Below, one piece after another: positions 15,828-23,635 of a stretch of DNA of 64,000 nucleotides. The notes beneath the pieces were generated by a model, which made no database searches, was not told the DNA's origin, and was given only the letters and a program-made list of their open reading frames with translations. Location: assembly GCA_035695825.1 (NCBI GenBank), contig DASRRH010000011.1:124001-188000 (forward strand). The letters are read 5' to 3'. Both the position numbers and the translations under genes were made by a program. Every line of letters starts with the position of its first letter. The stretch's first letter is position 1. Origin of the DNA: JAKEFM01 sp035695825 (GTDB taxonomy: Bacteria; Planctomycetota; UBA1135; JAKEFM01).

Positions 15828-16972
15828 GCGCGCGCGCGGCCCTCCTCCTCGCTCTCGCCGCGCCCTCGTGCGTCGTCCCCCCCGACCTCGCGCGCGCGCG
15901 GAAGGAGGCGCGGGCCGCGCGCGCGGCCTCCGAGCCCGATCCGGAGGAGCGCGCGGGGCTGCAGGAGTTCGTCGGGGCGATCCACGTGCACACCTACCTC
16001 TCCCACGACAGCGCGGGGACGGAGGAGGAGCTCGTCTCCGGCGCCCGGCGCGCGCGGCTCGACTTCGTCGCGCTGACGGACCACTTCACCCGCAAGATCC
16101 TTCGCCAACCCGCCGGGCTGCGGCGGAAGGTGCTCTTCATCCCCGGGGCGGAGATCTCCTGCCGGGGCGGATCGGTCCTCGCCCTCGGCCTGCGGAAGTG
16201 GTTTCCGTCCCGTGGCCTCGGTTGGGAGGCGACCGCGCGCCAGGTCGAGACGCACGGGGCGATCCCCTTCCTCGGGCACCTCGAGCACTACCCGCTCGAC
16301 GCGGGGCCGGGCCGCTTCCGAGGGGCCGGGGTCGTGAACCTGCACGCCGTGCTCCACGAGGGGCTCGAGGGATGGGGAGGGGCGGCCTTCGCGCTCTCCC
16401 TCGTCGGATCTCTCCTCGGCGGGGGTCCGGGCCTGCGCTACCTCCCCCTCGTCCGGCGCCCGGACGCCGTCATCGAGGCGTGGGAGCGGCTTGCGCGGGA
16501 GCGTCCCTTCGCCGCGTTCGCGGAGTCGGACGCACACGCGAGCGTGCGGTGGGGCCCCTTCCACCTCGACCCCTACGAGGCGGTCTTCCGGCTCGTCCGG
16601 ACCCACCTCCTCGCTCCGGCCCTCGAGGAGCGCCCGATCCTCGAAGCACTCGTCGCGGGGAGGGGGTTCGTCGCCTTCGACGCGCTCGCGGACGCGACGG
16701 GCTTCCGGCTCCGGGGGAAGGCGGGGGAGGCGGTCGCCTTCCTCGGCGAGACGCTCCCGCTCACCCCGGACGCCCGGCTCGAGGTCGCCGTTCCCGCGGC
16801 GGGGAAGGTCGTCTTCTACCGCGACGGCGTCCTCGTCGCGCAGGTTCCGGGCCCGGAGGTGGTCCTGCCGGTCACGCGCCCGGGCCTCTGGCGCGTCGAG
16901 GTCTACCTCTCCGTCTGGGGGACGGACCGGCTCTGGATCTTCTCGAACCCGATCCGGGTCGTGGGGGTCTAG
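15824..16972 (+). CDS. Exported PHP-domain metal-dependent phosphoesterase
   Basis: 382 residues. A short signal peptide ends at a cysteine (LAAPSC), so it may be a lipoprotein although the lipobox is poor. The PHP domain (about 48-260) shows the metal ligands in AIHVHTYLSHD, ALTDHF, GHLEHYP and ESDAHA. PHP enzymes hydrolyse phosphate esters with a polynuclear metal centre; the substrate is unknown. The C-terminal 100 residues are beta-rich. The start is TTG at 15824 in a TTGA overlap with the glycosyltransferase stop, the same arrangement as at 1401. Confidence 0.8.
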   Translation: MSARAALLLALAAPSCVVPPDLARARKEARAARAASEPDPEERAGLQEFVGAIHVHTYLSHDSAGTEEELVSGARRARLDFVALTDHFTRKILRQPAGLRRKVLFIPGAEISCRGGSVLALGLRKWFPSRGLGWEATARQVETHGAIPFLGHLEHYPLDAGPGRFRGAGVVNLHAVLHEGLEGWGGAAFALSLVGSLLGGGPGLRYLPLVRRPDAVIEAWERLARERPFAAFAESDAHASVRWGPFHLDPYEAVFRLVRTHLLAPALEERPILEALVAGRGFVAFDALADATGFRLRGKAGEAVAFLGETLPLTPDARLEVAVPAAGKVVFYRDGVLVAQVPGPEVVLPVTRPGLWRVEVYLSVWGTDRLWIFSNPIRVVGV

Positions 16973-17009
16973 GCCGAGTCGCCGACGTCGGAGGCCACGC
17001 CGCGGCGTC

Positions 17010-17037
17010 TTGATCTCGATCGTCCGACTCCTATGGT
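17010..17037 (+). promoter_or_regulatory. Candidate promoter of the CDGSH protein gene
   Basis: TTGATC at 17010-17015, a 16-base spacer and TATGGT at 17032-17037. The ATG at 17045 begins 8 bases after the box, which favours this start over the ATG at 17033 that lies inside the box. Confidence 0.35.
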
Positions 17038-17044
17038 CCCCTCC

Positions 17045-17698
17045 ATGACCCGAAGGCCGACGATCTTCCCCCTGCCGAACGGGCCTTACGTCTTCAAGGA
17101 CCCGGAGAGCATGAGCCCCTGCAGCAGCCTCCGGAACGGTCGGGGAGAGCCGATCCAGAACCAGCCGTACGTCGCCCTCTGTCGCTGCGGGGGGTCGAAG
17201 ACGAAGCCGTTCTGCGACGGGACGCACCTGACGAACGGGTTCCGATCGGAGAAGGCGAAGGACCGCACGTCCGATCGGCGCGAAGCGTACGCCGGCAAGG
17301 AGGTCGTCGTCCACGACAACCGCGGCCTCTGCGCGCACGCCGGTCACTGCACGAGTGGACTGCCGCGCGTGTTCCGCGAGGAGGAGGAACCGTGGATCGA
17401 CGCGGATGGGGCGACCGCGCAGGAGATTCTCGACGTCGTCCGGCGATGCCCGTCGGGCGCGTTGAGCGCCTCGATCCGCGGCGCCGGCGCGCGGAGCGAG
17501 GAGCGAGGGGACCCGAGGATCGTCGTCTCGAAGGACGGCCCCTACGAGGTCGAAGGCGTCATCGAACTTCTCGGCGAGGCGTTCGGCGAGGGGGCGTCGC
17601 GGGACCACTACTGCCTCTGCCGGTGCGGCGCGTCGAAGAACAAGCCCTTCTGCGACGGGAGCCACTGGGAGGTGGGGTTTCGGGACGACAAGACCTAA
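17045..17698 (+). CDS. Iron-sulfur protein with two CDGSH domains and a Fer4_19-type domain
   Basis: 217 residues. The first CDGSH site is CRCGGSKTKPFCDGTH near residue 40 and the second is CRCGASKNKPFCDGSH near residue 195, each matching C-x-C-x2-S-x3-P-x-C-D-G-(S/T)-H for a 2Fe-2S cluster with three Cys and one His. Between them lies a divergent 4Fe-4S mono-cluster domain (Fer4_19 type) with LCAHAGHC and RCPSGALS. The three-domain order is known in bacterial CDGSH proteins of unknown redox role. An in-frame ATG at 17033 is the alternative start, but it lies within the putative -10 box. Confidence 0.85.
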   Translation: MTRRPTIFPLPNGPYVFKDPESMSPCSSLRNGRGEPIQNQPYVALCRCGGSKTKPFCDGTHLTNGFRSEKAKDRTSDRREAYAGKEVVVHDNRGLCAHAGHCTSGLPRVFREEEEPWIDADGATAQEILDVVRRCPSGALSASIRGAGARSEERGDPRIVVSKDGPYEVEGVIELLGEAFGEGASRDHYCLCRCGASKNKPFCDGSHWEVGFRDDKT

Positions 17699-17699
17699 C

Positions 17700-17745
17700 C
17701 CGCCCTCCCCATTCTCGGTTCCATCCGGGAGGCGAGGGGAGGCGG
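17700..17745. terminator. Weak inverted repeat between convergent genes
   Basis: CCGCCCTCCCC at 17700-17710 pairs, with one bulged base, with GGGGAGGCGG at 17736-17745 across a 25-base loop. It sits between the ends of the CDGSH and acyltransferase genes. There is no T-run, so this is a guess based on position. Confidence 0.25.
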
Positions 17746-17761
17746 TCCGGGTCGCCCGGCG

Positions 17762-18712
17762 CTATCCCCCCGGTCGCGCCTCGAGGAGGAGGTGCACTCT
17801 TCCGCGCCGGCGAAGGCGCTCGGGGCTCGTCTTCCAGCGCGGGTGGAACCAGACCCAGTGGTCGGGGCGCTCGCGGATGCGCCGCTCGAAGACGGCGGTC
17901 CAGGCGCGGGTCCCCTCGACCAGGTCGGCGGTCCGGTCCTCCGTCCGCGGGACGTCGATCGGCTCCTCGAAGGAGATCCGGTAGCCCTCTCCCGTCCACG
18001 TCGTGAACATCGGGAGGATCGGCGCGCCCGCGAGCCGCGCGAGGGAGGAAGGCCCCGTCGCGGTGAAGGCGGGCCGCCCGAAGAAGGGGACGAAGGTCCC
18101 CGCGAGGTGGTCGAGGTCCTGGTCGGGCACGACCCCCGCGATCCCCCCTTCCCGGAGGATCCGGAGGAGCCCGCGCGGGGAATCGTCCTGGTCGAAGATC
18201 TCGACCTTCGCCCGCGCGCGCGCGGCGCGGACGAAGGCGTCGAGCCGGGGGTTCTTCAGGCGGGCGGTGACCATCCCGACGCGGTAGCCCTGGCTCGTGA
18301 GCCAGGCGGGGATCAGCTCGTAGTTCCCGAAGTGGGCCGTGACCCCGACCACCCCCCGGCCGCGCGCGGCCGCTTCCTCGAGCCGGCTCCGCGTCGCGTC
18401 CGCGCGCAGATACCCGTCGATCCAGCCCGGCCCCTCCTCGAAGAATCGCGCGGACTCGAGGGCCGCGCGGGCGAGGTTCCCGACCATCCGTTCGACGATC
18501 CGCCGCCTCTCGGCCGCGGGGATCGAGTCCCCGAACGCGAGGTCGAGGTGCTCGAGCGAGCGGCGCACGATCCGCCGCCTCCCGGCGAGCTGGAGGAGCC
18601 CGGACAGGGCGCGCGCGGCGAGGACCGCGGGCGTCCTCCGGGCGAGGAAGATCCCGGCCCGCGCCGCCCCGTACTCGAGGAGGTGCTTCCCTCCGCGGGC
18701 CCGGCGGACCAT
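17762..18712 (-). CDS. LpxL/HtrB-like lysophospholipid acyltransferase
   Basis: 316 residues of the lauroyl/myristoyl acyltransferase family, which add secondary acyl chains to lipid A precursors at the inner membrane. The catalytic HX4E motif is H127-F-G-N-Y-E132. VPDQDLDHLAGTFVPFFGRPA matches the conserved PDQ/PFFG region, and HWVWFHPRWKTSP the C-terminal signature. The N-terminus is only mildly hydrophobic. Seven bases separate it from the upstream kinase-like gene, so the two lipid A-type genes form an operon. Confidence 0.88.
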   Translation of the reverse strand: MVRRARGGKHLLEYGAARAGIFLARRTPAVLAARALSGLLQLAGRRRIVRRSLEHLDLAFGDSIPAAERRRIVERMVGNLARAALESARFFEEGPGWIDGYLRADATRSRLEEAAARGRGVVGVTAHFGNYELIPAWLTSQGYRVGMVTARLKNPRLDAFVRAARARAKVEIFDQDDSPRGLLRILREGGIAGVVPDQDLDHLAGTFVPFFGRPAFTATGPSSLARLAGAPILPMFTTWTGEGYRISFEEPIDVPRTEDRTADLVEGTRAWTAVFERRIRERPDHWVWFHPRWKTSPERLRRRGRVHLLLEARPGG

Positions 18713-18719
18713 CGCGGGC

Positions 18720-19484
18720 TCAGCCCGTCTGCTGGGCCCGTCGCGCCCAGCGACGCCGGCGCTCCTCGGTCCTCCGGACGACGCGGCGCGCGAAAGCCGC
18801 GCGGTCCGCGACCGCCCGGCCGAGCGCCTCGCGGGCCCGGAAGTAACGGACGAGGAAGCGGAGGCGCTCCCGTTCGCTCACGGGCCCGCCCGGTTCGAAC
18901 GAAGCCGAGAGCCGCGAGAGGTCGTCGGCGGCCTTCTCCCGGCGGCGCAACGGCATGACCCCGTCGAAGTCGACGAGGACGATCCGCCCGTCCGGCGCGA
19001 GGAGGAGGTTCTCCGCCTTGAGGTCGCGCAGCCGCACGCCCGCGGCGTGCGCGCGGGCGATCAGCCCCGCGACGGCCTGCGGGAGGGAGGGGGGCAGGGC
19101 CCCCGAGCGGGCGGCCTCCGCGAGCGTCCGCGCCCCCTCGATCCACTCGACGCCGAGGCGCTCCTCGCGGCCGTTCCGCGCGGCGAAGAGAGGTCGAGCC
19201 GCGGGGATCCCGAGCGAGCGCAATCCCTCGGCGGCGCGGAAGGCCCGAAGCGCGCGGCTGCGCCGGAGCCAGCGAAGAGGACCGCGGGGGAGGGCGTAGC
19301 ACGTCAGGGCGAAGGCGGGGACGACCGGCACCCGCCGGACCGACTTCCGGGAGGTGCGCTTCACGAGCGCGCCCGGGTCGGCGCCGAGGGACGCCTCGAA
19401 CGCGGGCGCGGACAGGTCCCCGTCGCGCAGGCCCCGCCAGCCGAGGATCTCGAGGGGGACGATCGAGGAGTCGCGGGCGGGCAC
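18720..19484 (-). CDS. Lipopolysaccharide kinase-like protein (Kdo kinase/InaA family)
   Basis: 254 residues with a protein-kinase-like fold. HAAGVRLRDLKAENLLL matches the family HxDLxxxN-like loop with D replacing the more usual H-x-D arrangement, and VLVDFDGV supplies the metal-binding Asp. PLRWLRRSRALRAF is typical of Kdo/heptose kinases, which phosphorylate the inner core of LPS. The start is GTG at 19484, only 6 bases from a TAGAAT box, so the mRNA may be leaderless. The acyltransferase gene follows directly, supporting an outer-membrane lipid role. Confidence 0.78.
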   Translation of the reverse strand: MPARDSSIVPLEILGWRGLRDGDLSAPAFEASLGADPGALVKRTSRKSVRRVPVVPAFALTCYALPRGPLRWLRRSRALRAFRAAEGLRSLGIPAARPLFAARNGREERLGVEWIEGARTLAEAARSGALPPSLPQAVAGLIARAHAAGVRLRDLKAENLLLAPDGRIVLVDFDGVMPLRRREKAADDLSRLSASFEPGGPVSERERLRFLVRYFRAREALGRAVADRAAFARRVVRRTEERRRRWARRAQQTG

Positions 19485-19490
19485 GGTCGG

Positions 19491-19496
19491 ATTCTA
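19491..19496 (-). promoter_or_regulatory. TAGAAT -10-like element of the LPS-kinase operon
   Basis: TAGAATC read on the minus strand, with six bases between the box and the GTG at 19484. This is the closest box-to-start spacing in the window. Confidence 0.35.
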
Positions 19497-19589
19497 GCCC
19501 GCTCCTCTCCGGAGCCCCGAGCCCATCGCAGGCTCCCTCCTCGTACGACGGACCCTGCGCGAGACTGCGTGCGGCGGCGAGGTCCAGGC

Positions 19590-20405
19590 TCACCCGATCG
19601 TCACCGCGAGCCCGTTCGTCGTCCGCACCGCCCCCGAGGCGGTCGTCGTCCCTCCCTGGGCGTAGACGACCTGGCCTACGAGGGAGGGATCCGCGGGGAT
19701 CGGAACGGAGAAGAGGGCGAGCCCCTGAGGGTTCGCGGCCGTCGCCGGCAGGAAGAGGTCCGGGGAGATCAGGATCGAGCATCCTCCTCCGATCGAGAGC
19801 GGCAGGGGGATCCCCATCCAGCTCGCGTTGCTCGTCCCGAGCGCCACAGCGGCAGGGAGGGCGCTGGAGCCGTTCGCAAGGCGCAGGGTGACGCTCGTCC
19901 CGATCAGCGCACAGTCGTCCAGAGTAAGGGTCGGCGGGCTCGGGCAGGCCGCGCCCGTCCCGCAGCCGGAGCCGAAGCTCGACGCGCCCCCGGCCGGGCA
20001 GGGAGAGACGGTGAACGGGATCAGGCAATTCCCTCCGGAGACCGTGCTCACGCTTGCCGCGTACGGGCCCGGCGCGACCTGCTCGCCGCAGTTCCCCTTC
20101 TGGTCCCAGGTCTGCGCGAGCTGCCCGTTGGGGGGGATCGGGGTCAGTACGGTGAGGCAGATCAGCGAGAGGACCGGCGTCCCGGGAGGGGAGCCCTGGA
20201 GGATCGCGTTGAAGACGCAGCTGCTGGTCAGGGACTCCGTGGCTCCGGTGTTGTTCGTCGCCGTGACCGTGACGGGCGCGCCGTACGGCGCGGGATTCGG
20301 GGAGATCGTCACGGTGAGACCGCCGCAGAACCCCTGTGCCCGGGAGGCGCACACGAGGACGGAGGGGGCGAGGAGAAGGAGGGGGGCGCGGAGAATCTTG
20401 CGCAT
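19590..20405 (-). CDS. Secreted protein with Planctomycete-type C-terminal module
   Basis: 271 residues of unknown function. An N-terminal signal peptide (MRKILRAPLLLLAPSVLVCASRA) precedes an Ig/CARDB-like beta domain (LTVTISPNPAPYGAPVTVTATN). The region from about 145 begins with FGSGCGTGAACP and ends with SLVGQVVYAQGG...TNGLAVTIG. The same C-terminal layout closes the FG-GAP protein at 41298-43058. Such modules recur at the ends of exported proteins in some Planctomycetota, where they may act in sorting or surface retention (inference). No ribosome site is obvious. Confidence 0.75.
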   Translation of the reverse strand: MRKILRAPLLLLAPSVLVCASRAQGFCGGLTVTISPNPAPYGAPVTVTATNNTGATESLTSSCVFNAILQGSPPGTPVLSLICLTVLTPIPPNGQLAQTWDQKGNCGEQVAPGPYAASVSTVSGGNCLIPFTVSPCPAGGASSFGSGCGTGAACPSPPTLTLDDCALIGTSVTLRLANGSSALPAAVALGTSNASWMGIPLPLSIGGGCSILISPDLFLPATAANPQGLALFSVPIPADPSLVGQVVYAQGGTTTASGAVRTTNGLAVTIG

Positions 20406-20539
20406 GGTTGGGAGGGGAAGAAGAGGCCTTCGAAGCCGTCGTGTCCGGGCGCCCAAGCCGAGCGCTCCGAGACGTCCCATCGCCGCAGAAGGGGGGGATG
20501 CTACGCCTCGGGCTCGCGTGGGGTCCAGAGCGACCGCCG

Positions 20540-21667
20540 TCATCTGGGAAACGGGTCCTCGAGATAGCGGCTCTCCCAGGCTTCCGAGATCCGGAGCGCG
20601 CGTTTCCACCGCGCGGCCGGGTCGAAGAACAGGCTCCCGACCTCGCCGCAGGAGAAGCCGAAAGAGACGGCGAAGGGGGAGATCCCCCGGTCGTTGCCGA
20701 GGGGTCCGCTGTAGCGGTCGCCGTCGTACGCGCGCGGGAGCCTCGCGAGGCGGACCCGCGCGTCCTCGTACGGGCAGGGCCAGTCGAAGAGGGCGCCGTT
20801 TCCGACGAGCGTCCCGTCGCGGACGCCCGGCCAGAGCTTGGCGATCGTCGACTCGAGCCTGTAGGGGACGGTTCCCGAAGTGAACGACGCGGGCTGGCGG
20901 ACCTCTTCCCCCTCGCGGGCGGGGCGGAGCACCAGCCCCGAGCCCTTCTTGAATCGGCCCTCGCCGCCCGGCCCGATGGAAATGCGCGCGCTCCGGTCCT
21001 CGCTCCCGTAGATCCCGTGTCCCTGCGACTCGACGTAGACGGCAACGTGCGTCCCCGCGGGATCGGGCGCTCCCGCGTCGTCGAAGGTCCGGAAACCGGC
21101 GCGGATCCGGACCTCGCGGTCGCGGAACCGGGCGCGATCGTTCGCGTAGGCGCGGCCGCGGTAGTGGGCCTGGGCGAAGAGGAGGACGGGGAGGCCCGTC
21201 CCCTTCTCGACGACGACCTGGAGGTTCTCCCCGTCGTTCTCGTGGGTGTCCTGGAGGCCGAGGGGGAACGGGGCCCAGTCGCGCGGATGGAAGAGGTGGA
21301 AGGTGAGGAAGAGGTGGGTCTCCGTTTCGAGGAGGGCGTAGTAGACGGTCGGGACCAGGCGGAAGCGTTCGAAGTTCTCCCAGTTGTTCCTGCCGACGAG
21401 GTCGCCGTCGAAGTCGATGTTCGAAGGGAGGTCCTCGCGGCCGCGCCGCGCGTCGGTCTCCTGGAACACGAGGGGGGCGTATCGGCACGCGAGGTCGAGG
21501 CGTTCGTCCACCGTCGGCGGCGGGGAGGCGTCGAGGAGCGGCCCTGCGGGGACGCGCGGGGCCGTGCAGCAGGAGACGACGAGCCCCGCGTGGAGGAGGA
21601 ACGCCGCGCCAAGAGCGAGAGCGCCGCCCCGGAGGAGGCCCGTGCGCAGTGCGGAACGCGGGAGCAA
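20540..21667 (-). CDS. Lipoprotein, possibly Vps62-like, function unknown
   Basis: 375 residues from TTG at 21667. The signal peptide (RTGLLRGGALALGAAFLLHAG) ends in the lipobox LVVSC. The mature part has RYAPLVFQETDARRG, a DWAPFPLGLQDTHENDGENLQVVVEK segment and HVAVYVESQGHGIYG. This order recalls Vps62-related proteins (RYAP..., DWE-type segments, ...SxGHG), but the match is weak. A longer start to 21820 would cross the divergent sulfatase gene. A GAGAATC box 8 bases upstream of the TTG supports the start chosen. Confidence 0.65.
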   Translation of the reverse strand: MLPRSALRTGLLRGGALALGAAFLLHAGLVVSCCTAPRVPAGPLLDASPPPTVDERLDLACRYAPLVFQETDARRGREDLPSNIDFDGDLVGRNNWENFERFRLVPTVYYALLETETHLFLTFHLFHPRDWAPFPLGLQDTHENDGENLQVVVEKGTGLPVLLFAQAHYRGRAYANDRARFRDREVRIRAGFRTFDDAGAPDPAGTHVAVYVESQGHGIYGSEDRSARISIGPGGEGRFKKGSGLVLRPAREGEEVRQPASFTSGTVPYRLESTIAKLWPGVRDGTLVGNGALFDWPCPYEDARVRLARLPRAYDGDRYSGPLGNDRGISPFAVSFGFSCGEVGSLFFDPAARWKRALRISEAWESRYLEDPFPR

Positions 21668-21675
21668 GGCGCCCG

Positions 21676-21681
21676 ATTCTC
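21676..21681 (-). promoter_or_regulatory. GAGAAT -10-like element upstream of the TTG-started lipoprotein
   Basis: GAGAATC on the minus strand, 8 bases before the TTG at 21667. It is a one-base variant of the TAGAATC element seen elsewhere in the window. Confidence 0.25.
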
Positions 21682-21704
21682 GCCGGGGAGCGCCTTCTGT
21701 TTGA

Positions 21705-23588
21705 ATGGTGGGCCTCGTGCCCCGCGCCGCCGGCATCCTCGGGCTCGTCCCGCTCCTCTTCCCCGCATGCTCGAAGGGGGGGGCGGGCCCCCCGAACCTC
21801 GTCGTCTTCACCCTCGACACGACGCGCGCCGACCGGCTCGGCTGCTACGGGGCGAAGGGCGCGGAGACGGGGAACCTCGACCGGATCGCCCGCGAGGGGG
21901 TCCGGTTCGCCTCGGCCGTGACCCCGGTCCCGCAGACGCTGCCCGCCCACTGCACGATCTTCACCGGGCGGACGCCCCCCGGTCACACGATCCGCGTGAA
22001 CGGGGGGGTGCTCCCCGAGGAGGTCGAGACCCTCGCCGAGCGGCTCGCGTCGCGGGGGTACGAGACGGCCGCGTTCGTCGGCTCCGGGATCCTCGCGCCC
22101 TCGGCCGGCCTGCGGCAGGGGTTTGCCACGTACGACCGGGAGTTTCCGGGGGGACCGGGCGCGTCGCGCGACCGCCGCGGGGAGGAGGTCCTCGCCGCCC
22201 TCGAGGGGTGGCTCGCGCGCCGGAGCCGCGACAAGCCCGCCTTCGTCTGGGCGCACTTCTACGATCCGCACGACCCCTACGACCCTCCCGAGCCGCATCG
22301 CTCCCGCTTCGCGGGGCGGCCGTACGAGGGGGAGATCGCGTACATGGACGCTTGCCTCGGCCGCGCGTGGAGCGCGCTCGAGAAGGCGGGGCTCCTCGAG
22401 GAGGCGATCGTCGTCGCCGTCGGGGACCACGGCGAGGGGCTCGGCGACCACGGCGAAGCGACGCACTCGGTGTTCGTCTACGAAGCGGGGATTCGGGTCC
22501 CCCTCCTCCTCTGGTCGCCGGCTCGCTGGAAGCCCTGCGTCGTCGAGGGGACGGCTCGGCTTCAGGACGTCGCCCCGACGATCCTCGAGGCGCTCGGGAT
22601 GCCTCCCCTCCCGGGGACGGAGGGGGAGAGCCTGCTCGCCGCGGTTCGCGCGCGCCGGGTCGATCCCCCGCGCCCCGCCTACCTCGAGACCCTCCACCCC
22701 TACGAGGCGTACCGCTGGAGTTGGATCCGCGGGATCCGGACCGAGGAGTGGAAGTTCGTCGACTCGGTGCGCCCCGAGCTCTACCGCCTCGCCGACGACC
22801 CCGGCGAGACGAGGAACCTCCTCCTCGAGGCCCCGGAACGGAGGCAGGCGTTCGAGAAGCTCCTCGATCAGGAGGCGCGCCGCGCGGCGGAGGTCGGGGC
22901 GGGGCTTTCCGGGAAGGCCGACCCGAACGCCGAGGACGCGCTCCGCTCCCTCGGATACGCGGGGGGGACGGGCGCGGGGCTCCCGGCCGAGCGCCCTCCG
23001 CGGGACCCGAAGGACTTCGTCCACCTCGTCCCGAGGATCGACGCCGCGAAGGAGGCGGGCTTCGGGCGCGGCGACCCGCGCCGCGCGCTCGTCCTCCTCC
23101 TCGAGATCGCCCCTCTCGACCCGACGAACCCGGAGATCCCTCTCTACCTCGGCCTCTTCTCCCAGCGCGCGGGGGACCTCGGCGCGGCGGAGGTCCACCT
23201 CACGCGCGCCCTCGAGCTCGACCCGAAGAGTGCCTGGGGGCTGACGCTCCACGGGATCGTCGCCGGGGCGCGGGGAGACGTGCGCCTCGCGGAGGCGCGT
23301 TTCCGCGAAGGGATCCGCCGGCTGCCGAGCTACGCGCAGCTCAAGCTGAACCTCGCGATCCTCCTCCTCGACACGGGCCGGTCGGCCGAGGCGGAGAAGT
23401 GGCTCCGCGAGGCTACGGTCGACAACCCCGCCTCCTTCGACGCGTGGGAAGTCCTCGGCGACCTGCTCGCCCCCGACCCGGCGCGCTCCGCCGAGGCGCT
23501 CGCGGCCTACGAACGGGCCGCGGCGCTGCGGCCGAACGCGCCGGGGCTCGCGGAGAAGAGCGCGCGACTCCGGGGAGCCCCGCGGTGA
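21705..23588 (+). CDS. Exported sulfatase-fold protein with C-terminal TPRs; no Cys/Ser at the active site
   Basis: 627 residues with a lipoprotein-like N-terminus ending LLFPAC. The alkaline-phosphatase/sulfatase domain (about 30-420) has FTLDTTRADRLGCYG with metal ligand D38, and GDHGEGLGDHG. The loop that carries the formylglycine Cys or Ser in sulfatases reads PVPQTLPAHCTIF, placing Thr78 at the nucleophile position. Phosphoethanolamine transferases of this superfamily also use Thr, so a phospho- or lipid-transferase role is as likely as sulfate-ester cleavage. TPRs occupy about 430-627. It is the first gene of the TPR/CRTAC1 cluster. Confidence 0.82.
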   Translation: MVGLVPRAAGILGLVPLLFPACSKGGAGPPNLVVFTLDTTRADRLGCYGAKGAETGNLDRIAREGVRFASAVTPVPQTLPAHCTIFTGRTPPGHTIRVNGGVLPEEVETLAERLASRGYETAAFVGSGILAPSAGLRQGFATYDREFPGGPGASRDRRGEEVLAALEGWLARRSRDKPAFVWAHFYDPHDPYDPPEPHRSRFAGRPYEGEIAYMDACLGRAWSALEKAGLLEEAIVVAVGDHGEGLGDHGEATHSVFVYEAGIRVPLLLWSPARWKPCVVEGTARLQDVAPTILEALGMPPLPGTEGESLLAAVRARRVDPPRPAYLETLHPYEAYRWSWIRGIRTEEWKFVDSVRPELYRLADDPGETRNLLLEAPERRQAFEKLLDQEARRAAEVGAGLSGKADPNAEDALRSLGYAGGTGAGLPAERPPRDPKDFVHLVPRIDAAKEAGFGRGDPRRALVLLLEIAPLDPTNPEIPLYLGLFSQRAGDLGAAEVHLTRALELDPKSAWGLTLHGIVAGARGDVRLAEARFREGIRRLPSYAQLKLNLAILLLDTGRSAEAEKWLREATVDNPASFDAWEVLGDLLAPDPARSAEALAAYERAAALRPNAPGLAEKSARLRGAPR

Positions 23589-23595
23589 GGCGCGT

Positions 23596-23624
23596 TTGAC
23601 CCCTTTCCGGGAGCCCCGTACCGT
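23596..23624 (+). promoter_or_regulatory. Candidate promoter of the first TPR/CRTAC1 pair
   Basis: TTGACC at 23596-23601, a 17-base spacer and TACCGT at 23619-23624, ending 11 bases before the ATG at 23636. The -35 box is good and the -10 box is weak. Confidence 0.3.
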
Positions 23625-23635
23625 GGCCCGCGTCG

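Noticed and set aside
18871..18900. A GGTTCGAAC sequence like a tRNA T-loop
   Set aside because: It lies inside the LPS-kinase-like gene and no cloverleaf can be built around it. I found no tRNA in the window.
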